From NCBI GenBank assembly GCA_001781685.1, contig MFLZ01000019.1, positions 1-8,800 on the forward strand: 8,800 nucleotides of DNA, in the 5' to 3' direction. Source of the DNA: Candidatus Kaiserbacteria bacterium RIFCSPLOWO2_01_FULL_54_13 (GTDB lineage: Bacteria; Patescibacteriota; Minisyncoccia; Phycocordibacterales; UBA2100). Shown here piece by piece: positions 5,408 to 8,800 of the stretch. The notes beneath the pieces were generated by a model that did no database searches, was not told the origin of the DNA, and worked only from the letters and a program-made list of their open reading frames with translations. A program made the translations under genes and the position numbers. Position 1 is the stretch's first letter; every line of letters starts with the position of its first letter.

Positions 5408-6856
5408 ATGGATCTTTCCAAACTCACAATTGCAGAGGCGCGGAGGGCGCTCGACGCTGGAGAATATTCCGCGCTCGAGCTCACAAACACGTACCTAGAT
5501 GTCATAGCGAAGAAAGATGGCGAGATTCATGCCTACTTGGAAGTGTGGGCCGACTCAGCGCGGGAAGAAGCGAAGGCCGCTGATGCGGTGATCGCGCGCG
5601 GCGAGTCGAAACCTTTGACCGGCATCCCGCTTGCTATCAAAGACAATATTCTCATTGAGGGTCGCATCGCGAGTGCCGCATCTAAAATCCTCGAAAACTA
5701 TCGCGCTTCGTACGACGCGACTGTCGTCGAGAAACTGAAAGACCACGGCGCCGTTTTTCTCGGCCGCACCAACATGGATGAATTCGCCCTCGGTGCTTCA
5801 ACAGAGAACTCTGCGTTCGGCCCGACCAAAAATCCTCATGACACATCTCGCGTGCCGGGCGGCACCTCAGGCGGATCGGCTGCTGCCGTCGCTGCGGGGC
5901 TTGCACTTGGTGCACTGGGCTCTGATACCGGTGGCTCCATCCGCCAGCCCTCTGCTTTCTGTGGTGTCGTCGGCTTGAAGCCCACTTACGGCGCTGTGTC
6001 CCGCTTCGGTCTCATTGCCGCGGCGTCTTCTCTCGATCAAATCGGCTCTATCGGGAAAACAGTCGCAGACGCGCGCGCGATATTCGACGAAATACGAGGA
6101 TACGACAAGAATGACAGCACGTCACTGACAGACGCCAGCGAACAGCGCACAGTGAACAGCAAACAGCGACATTCGAGAACAATAGGAGTGCCACGTACGT
6201 TCCTGAAAGAGGGAACAGACCCCGATGTACTTGAGCGGTTCCAGCAGACGCTAGATGCACTGAAGACAGCCGGATACGAGATAAAAGATGTCGAACTTCC
6301 CAACGTACCGTACTCGCTCGCCGTGTACTACATCATCAATCCTGCGGAGGTTTCTACCAATCTTGCACGCTTTGACGGTATTCGGTATGGACTCTCCGTC
6401 CCGGCCGATGATATACAGAGCGTGTACGCAAAGACGCGCGCGCAAGGATTTGGTCCGGAAACACGCCGTCGAATTCTTGTCGGGACATTCGTGCTCTCTG
6501 CCGGCTACGCAGATGCCTACTATCGAAAGGCACGCTCTGTGCGCGAGCTCATTCGGGGGGATTTCGTGCGTGCTTTCGATCCGTCAGCTGACGGAGTAGA
6601 TGCGATAGCAACACCCACCTCTCCGACGCCAGCCTTTAAAATCGGGGAAAAATCAAGCGATCCTTTGGCAATGTATGCCGCTGATATTTTCACCGTACCG
6701 GTGAATCTCGCAGGCGTGCCCGCGATTTCGGTGCCTTCCGGCACCGTTGCGCGTGAGGGCAAGAATCTGCCTGTCGGGTTTCAGATTTTCGCGCCGCACG
6801 GTGGGGAAGAGGTACTTTTCTCAATTGGGGAAGACGTGGAGAAATCCGCGAGTTGA
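5408..6856 (+). CDS. gatA: Glutamyl-/aspartyl-tRNA amidotransferase subunit A
   Basis: Glutaminase subunit of GatCAB, 482 residues, the usual length. It has the amidase-signature Ser-cisSer-Lys triad: K78 (GIPLAIKDN), S154 (GGTSGGSAAA) and S177 (GSDTGGSIRQ), the last being the nucleophile. Other family motifs are LGRTNMDEFALG (118-129), the Gly-rich PGGTSGGS, GLKPTYGAVSRFGLI (189-203) and the C-terminal NLAGVPAISVP with LPVGFQI. The enzyme frees ammonia from glutamine and passes it to GatB through a tunnel. The start lies one base after gatC. Residues about 243-257 (ASEQRTVNSKQRHSR) come from an AACAGC-word repeat in a loop after DSTSL, where the family varies in length; the active site is not affected. 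Transcription may end at the hairpin overlapping its stop. Confidence 0.95.
   Translation: MDLSKLTIAEARRALDAGEYSALELTNTYLDVIAKKDGEIHAYLEVWADSAREEAKAADAVIARGESKPLTGIPLAIKDNILIEGRIASAASKILENYRASYDATVVEKLKDHGAVFLGRTNMDEFALGASTENSAFGPTKNPHDTSRVPGGTSGGSAAAVAAGLALGALGSDTGGSIRQPSAFCGVVGLKPTYGAVSRFGLIAAASSLDQIGSIGKTVADARAIFDEIRGYDKNDSTSLTDASEQRTVNSKQRHSRTIGVPRTFLKEGTDPDVLERFQQTLDALKTAGYEIKDVELPNVPYSLAVYYIINPAEVSTNLARFDGIRYGLSVPADDIQSVYAKTRAQGFGPETRRRILVGTFVLSAGYADAYYRKARSVRELIRGDFVRAFDPSADGVDAIATPTSPTPAFKIGEKSSDPLAMYAADIFTVPVNLAGVPAISVPSGTVAREGKNLPVGFQIFAPHGGEEVLFSIGEDVEKSAS
6140..6168 (+). repeat. AACAGC-word repeat within gatA
   Basis: Words GAACAGC, GCACAGT, GAACAGC and AAACAGC follow one another in frame and encode EQRTVNSKQR in a tolerant loop of GatA. 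Similar in kind to the AACAGA words in the PilX-like leader at 1072-1102. Confidence 0.4.
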
Positions 6857-6878
6857 CGGGGGCTTGCCCCGTAGTCAA
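6853..6878. terminator. GC-rich hairpin overlapping the gatA stop
   Basis: The inner stem is GGGGC (6859-6863) with GCCCC (6866-6870) around a TT loop; the outer stem is TTGAC (6853-6857) with GTCAA (6874-6878). The gatA TGA (6854-6856) lies in the outer arm. No T-run follows (TTCAGC), so it may end or pause transcription or protect the 3' end rather than being a standard terminator. Confidence 0.45.
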
Positions 6879-6968
6879 TTCAGCAAACTCGATGTAGTCA
6901 GTATCATTGTGTGACCACTGCCATTGTCCACGTGTGGTTAAGATAGCGGTGAGAATTGTACTGCGGGG

Positions 6969-6974
6969 TATACT
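6969..6974 (+). promoter_or_regulatory. -10 element before the structured segment
   Basis: TATACT with a G-rich run before it and the 8-base palindrome CTGTACAG (6973-6980) overlapping its end. A start about 7-12 bases downstream would begin the transcript at the foot of the 13-bp helix that starts at 6986. No convincing -35 is seen. Confidence 0.4.
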
Positions 6975-6981
6975 GTACAGG

Positions 6982-7103
6982 ATGGTCCCGTTAGAGGCCG
7001 CGGTCGCTTCTTGCGGGTTCCGATTCATGCTAAGAGGTCGAGTTATTACACGGGCAGCTAATTGCACGGTGCGCGGCGCGGCCGCGACCTGCCTCTAACG
7101 GGA
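6982..7103 (+). ncRNA. Candidate structured RNA or leader with closed terminal helix
   Basis: TCCCGTTAGAGGC (6986-6998) pairs perfectly with GCCTCTAACGGGA (7091-7103). After a small internal loop (3 bases against 1), GGTCGC (7002-7007) pairs with GCGACC (7084-7089). In all 19 bp enclose about 76 bases, with smaller possible hairpins inside. The promoter-like TATACT lies just upstream. The layout suggests a small RNA of about 118 nt or a leader of the next gene, whose ATG (7103-7105) begins at the last paired base. I compared it by eye with SRP RNA, 5S rRNA, 6S RNA and tmRNA and found no diagnostic motif. The same stretch holds a 38-codon ORF from ATG 6982 to TAA 7098, whose start would be leaderless, but its sequence is not protein-like. 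Confidence 0.4.
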
Positions 7104-7795
7104 TGGACGGAGCGGATGGCAGTTTTACAGGCGCTTTTCCCGGCACGTTCTGGCTTTTCGGCGAGCTTATTTTTCGGTGGGTGCCTGCGACTGTCATCGC
7201 GATTCTCAACACGAGCCCGAGCTCTCCCTTTGCGAATCTCCAAGAACCAGTCGCGGCATGGAATGTTCCTGCGCTTCTCGCGCAGGCTTCCGGGCAGGCA
7301 GGGTACGAGGTGCTCATAAAGGGGTGGTTTGTCTTTGCACTCATCTCGATTGCAATTTCGATTCCTTTTTTGGCCGTTGTCCTCTACTGCTGGATTCGTA
7401 TCTTTCAAATCCGGCGGCGCGAGGAGCTCGCGTTTCGCGCGGCGCAGCGTACCGTTGCGGAGGTGGATATCCCGAGGACACAGCTCCGGTGGAATCGCAT
7501 CGAGGAGCAGGCGGGAAGCTCGAATCCGGAGAGTTGGAGACTTGCCATACTCGAAGCCGACATCATGCTCAGTGAACTTTTGGATCTGCAGGGCTACAAG
7601 GGCGAGACGATAGCCGACAAAATGAAGCAGGTGGATCGCGCGCAGTTCAATTCGATCGATGCCGCGTGGGATGCGCACAAGGTGCGCAACCGCGTCGCGC
7701 ACGAAGGCGATATCATTGATCTTACGCCGCGCGAAGTGCGCCGAGTCATCGGCCTATATAATCGCGTCTTCAAAGAATTCCGCTACATTGAATAG
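7103..7795 (+). CDS. Membrane protein with C-terminal HEPN-like domain
   Basis: Protein of 230 residues. A hydrophobic stretch at about 15-36 (FWLFGELIFRWVPATVIAIL) and a strong membrane helix at about 74-101 (GWFVFALISIAISIPFLAVV) are followed by a basic stop-transfer (QIRRREE) and a soluble helical domain (about 125-230). That domain ends with HKVRNRVAHEGDIIDLTPRE. RNRVAH (195-200) fits the R-X4-H motif of HEPN domains, known as RNases or nucleotide-binding helpers in defence and toxin systems. I recall similar 'KVRNRIAHEG' membrane proteins as frequent in Parcubacteria but of unknown function. The domain probably faces the cytoplasm. The ATG at 7103 lacks a ribosome site and overlaps the helix of the candidate RNA; an ATG at 7116 is in another frame. 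It is followed by the initiator tRNA on the same strand. Confidence 0.7.
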   Translation: MDGADGSFTGAFPGTFWLFGELIFRWVPATVIAILNTSPSSPFANLQEPVAAWNVPALLAQASGQAGYEVLIKGWFVFALISIAISIPFLAVVLYCWIRIFQIRRREELAFRAAQRTVAEVDIPRTQLRWNRIEEQAGSSNPESWRLAILEADIMLSELLDLQGYKGETIADKMKQVDRAQFNSIDAAWDAHKVRNRVAHEGDIIDLTPREVRRVIGLYNRVFKEFRYIE

Positions 7796-7799
7796 CTGG

Positions 7800-7828
7800 C
7801 AGCTTCTCGCTTTGAGCTTCTAGCTTCT
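7800..7828 (+). repeat. AGCTTCT-word repeat after the HEPN gene
   Basis: AGCTTCT occurs at 7801, 7815 and 7822 (in AGCTTCTCGCTTTG, then AGCTTCTAGCTTCTAA). It is intergenic and of the same simple-word kind as the repeats in the pilin leaders and gatA. Confidence 0.4.
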
Positions 7829-7832
7829 AAAC

Positions 7833-7860
7833 TCGCGTAGAAAATTTGATTCGTACGCGA
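7833..7860. repeat. Inverted repeat upstream of the initiator tRNA
   Basis: TCGCGTA (7833-7839) is the exact reverse complement of TACGCGA (7854-7860), with a 14-base AT-rich loop that contains the likely -35 of the tRNA promoter. It could end the preceding transcript or regulate the tRNA promoter. Confidence 0.35.
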
Positions 7861-7873
7861 AAAATGGTACTCT
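7846..7873 (+). promoter_or_regulatory. Promoter of the initiator tRNA
   Basis: TTGATT (7846-7851) as -35, a 16-base spacer, and TGG-TACTCT as an extended -10 (hexamer 7868-7873). The mature tRNA begins 8 bases after the hexamer, so the transcript would start at or within a base of the mature 5' end, leaving little or no leader for RNase P. Confidence 0.5.
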
Positions 7874-7880
7874 TTCAATC

Positions 7881-8179
7881 AGCGGGGTGGAGCAGTAGTA
7901 GCTCGCAAGGCTCAAAAGGGCTCACTCGCAAGTAATTGTGAGTGGAACTCCTGTCAAATTCGGTGAAACCTCTCGTATGGAGTGGCAATACCGAGCCAAG
8001 CTCCGACAATGGTCGGAAAAGGTGTAGAGACTAGACGGCAGGCATCCGACTTCTCTGTGGAGAAAAGGATGAAGGCATAGTCCAGACTACAAATTAGTCT
8101 ACCGATAGTAGATGAAGCGGCGAAAGTCGAAGTAGTATGCATAACCTTGAGGTCGCAGGTGCAAGTCCTGCCCCCGCAA
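7881..8179 (+). tRNA. Initiator tRNA-Met(CAU), interrupted by a group I intron
   Basis: Exons 7881-7912 and 8140-8179 join to a 72-nt tRNA. Acceptor: AGCGGGG with CCCCGCA, where A1 faces A72, so position 1-72 is unpaired as in bacterial initiators. D arm: GAGC/GCTC with A11-U24, also an initiator mark, and a 7-base loop AGTAGTA. Anticodon arm: CAAGG-CUCAUAA-CCUUG, anticodon CAU at 8140-8142. Variable loop AGGTC. T arm: GCAGG-TGCAAGT-CCTGC. Discriminator A at 8179; CCA is not encoded. Departures from the bacterial norm: only one G in the D loop, G where pseudouridine 55 is expected, and A29-U41 in place of the third initiator G-C pair. It supplies fMet-tRNA for translation starts and needs intron splicing to work. 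Confidence 0.92.
7913..8139 (+). ncRNA. Group I self-splicing intron in tRNA-fMet
   Basis: Length 227 nt with no ORF for a homing endonuclease. P1 is GGCUC (7909-7913) with GGGCU (7918-7922) over an AAAA loop; the 5' splice site follows U33 (7912) in a U-G pair, as group I introns require. P2 is a 9-bp stem (7923-7931/7936-7944) with a GUAA tetraloop. P4 UUCGGU (7959-7964) pairs with ACCGAG (7990-7995). P6a UCCGAC/GUCGGA (8002-8017). P7, the guanosine site, is GACUA (8029-8033) with UAGUC (8078-8082). P3 uses about 7950-7955 and 8034-8038. P8 is CAUCC/GGAUG (8043-8071) with an inner UUCUC/GAGAA hairpin. P9 is AGACUA/UAGUCU (8084-8100). A GAAA-capped stem lies at 8118-8129. The terminal G is 8139. 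The small size and GNRA loops fit subgroup IC3, to which other bacterial tRNA introns belong. Confidence 0.93.
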
Positions 8180-8800
8180 CAAGGTCAGACTTAGAAGTTT
8201 TGTATTCTTGATATAGCTTGAATACAGGCGACAAAACAGCGGTGCCAAAGGTTCCGGTGTTTTTGTCATATGTGATTCCCTCCGGTAGCACCAATTTTTG
8301 CAAGTGTGAGAGTTGCGCGGGGTCGGTCATATCCTGCCACTGTCGCGCCACATTCCGCGCGAATTGCGTGCCGTACGCGATAGTTGCCTCCAATCCTGAC
8401 TCGTCCGTCTGTGCCTCATTTCGGGCGATTCCAAGCCCCGTGAGTTGGTTTTCTACCGCATCTCGCATCTCCGCGTACTCCTCCTTTGAAATCTCGCGGT
8501 CCATTCGCATCTGCATAAGCTGTTGCTTCCGCTCCTCCAGTTTGGTTACCATTTTTGAATACCTGTCTTTTTCGAGCGCGGCGCTCATGTGCTGGCCTTT
8601 CCATTCGTCGAGCACGATTCGCTCAAACATTTTCAGGAACCGTTCGTCGGGCGTAATGCGTTCCAGAAACGCCGCAAACTTCTTTTCGAGGTCTTTCTTA
8701 CCGATTCCTACCTTTTGAGTACAGGCCGGATTGTGGCAACGATAACGCGGGTACTTCTTATTGCGCCCAGTTTGCCAGCTCGCGGTCAAAAGAGAGCCAC
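8094..8800 (-). CDS. Large serine recombinase, C-terminal part (cut by window end)
   Basis: The frame is open to base 8800, so the gene begins beyond the window and its catalytic resolvase domain is not visible. Visible in order: the second half of a recombinase zinc beta-ribbon (SLLTASWQTGRNKKYPRYRC, then HNPAC with two zinc Cys); a helical region (DLEKKFAAFLERITPDERFL); a long coiled coil (ALEKDRYSKMVTKLEERKQQ through MDREISKEEYAEMRDAVENQ); and the end domain (LQKLVLPEGITYDKNTGTFG). This order is typical of large serine integrases, which cut and join attP and attB sites. The last 28 codons (from VAGAGLAPATSRL on) are antisense to the tRNA-fMet 3' exon and the intron; the TAA stop (8094-8096) lies in the intron P9 region. 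Native recombinase sequence therefore ends near position 8180, which suggests the element sits at the tRNA end. Confidence 0.88.
   Translation of the reverse strand, partial: GSLLTASWQTGRNKKYPRYRCHNPACTQKVGIGKKDLEKKFAAFLERITPDERFLKMFERIVLDEWKGQHMSAALEKDRYSKMVTKLEERKQQLMQMRMDREISKEEYAEMRDAVENQLTGLGIARNEAQTDESGLEATIAYGTQFARNVARQWQDMTDPAQLSHLQKLVLPEGITYDKNTGTFGTAVLSPVFKLYQEYKTSKSDLVAGAGLAPATSRLCILLRLSPLHLLSVD
8140..8800. mobile_element. Left end of a putative integrative element at tRNA-fMet
   Basis: A serine recombinase gene points toward a tRNA 3' end and reads into it, a layout common for integrative elements that use tRNA genes as attachment sites. The element would extend right of the window. 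No second copy of the tRNA end (the other attachment site) lies inside the window, so the extent and current mobility are unknown. The crossover may lie in the tRNA 3' exon or just after 8179. Confidence 0.4.

Noticed and set aside
6690..7067. Minus-strand frame reading GQWQWSHNDTDYIEFAEL near 6880-6945, possible degraded gene
   Set aside because: The phrase looked protein-like, but the frame is antisense to gatA on one side and to the structured segment on the other, with no family match I can name.
6907..7098. 63-residue plus-strand ORF between gatA and the HEPN gene, including a 38-codon leaderless version from 6982
   Set aside because: The sequence is Arg/Ala/Cys-rich with no protein-like pattern and coincides with strong helix arms; an RNA role explains it better.
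6982..7103. Known RNAs (SRP RNA, 5S rRNA, 6S RNA, tmRNA) as identity of the structured segment
   Set aside because: The SRP apical motif, the 5S loop motifs and a tRNA-like end are absent, and it is short for 6S RNA. Kept only as an unassigned candidate.
7058..7702. 214-residue open frame on the minus strand
   Set aside because: Antisense to the HEPN-like membrane protein gene, rich in Arg/His/Pro as expected for a shadow frame; no domain or start signal.
7881..7950. Elongator tRNA-Met or tRNA-Ile(CAU) as the identity
   Set aside because: The unpaired 1-72 position and A11-U24 pair, and close likeness to bacterial tRNA-fMet, favour the initiator.
1..8800. CRISPR arrays or complete insertion sequences
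   Set aside because: No regularly spaced direct repeats and no transposase frame were seen; the repeats present are simple words or palindromes.

Overview
The window looks like part of a Candidate Phyla Radiation genome (Patescibacteria, most like Parcubacteria). This rests on gene style, not a database match. The clues are a run of minor pilin genes with repeat-padded leader peptides, an NAD-dependent DNA ligase with unusual substitutions, starts that lack Shine-Dalgarno sequences and sit just downstream of -10 hexamers, and a group I intron in a tRNA gene.

Layout. 1-1629 (+): the end of a GspJ/PilW-like pseudopilin, then a PilV/GspI-like and a PilX-like prepilin, closely packed as an operon for a type IV pilus or pseudopilus. 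1629-1821: a spacer full of inverted repeats. 1822-3831 (+): ligA. 3828-4250 (-): an unknown coiled-coil protein whose stop codon overlaps that of ligA. 4251-5115: a complex junction. A broken second copy of the gatC promoter and first 15 codons (4292-4350) is followed by a minus-strand cassette: antitoxin, RelE/ParE-type toxin and a small Cys protein. The intact gatC promoter then follows. 5116-6856 (+): gatC and gatA, two subunits of the tRNA-dependent amidotransferase; gatB is not here. 6857-7102: a GC-rich hairpin, then a promoter-led segment of about 118 nt closed by a 13-bp perfect terminal helix, a candidate structured RNA. 7103-7795 (+): a membrane protein with a C-terminal HEPN-like RNRxxH motif. 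7881-8179 (+): an initiator tRNA-Met(CAU) split between U33 and C34 by a 227-nt ORF-less group I intron. 8094-8800 (-): the C-terminal part of a large serine recombinase, cut by the window edge. Its last 28 codons are antisense to the tRNA 3' exon and the end of the intron.

How the parts relate. LigA, GatCA and the initiator tRNA are core functions. The accessory signals cluster at two places: the 5' end of gatC, where a toxin-antitoxin cassette is bounded by two homologous but diverged gatC starts, and the 3' end of the initiator tRNA, where a serine-recombinase element appears to abut the tRNA. In both, inserted DNA seems to have been accommodated by keeping or restoring an essential host gene end. 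Short low-complexity words and a palindromic repeat lie inside tolerant parts of several coding genes (prepilin leaders, a LigA loop, a GatA loop).
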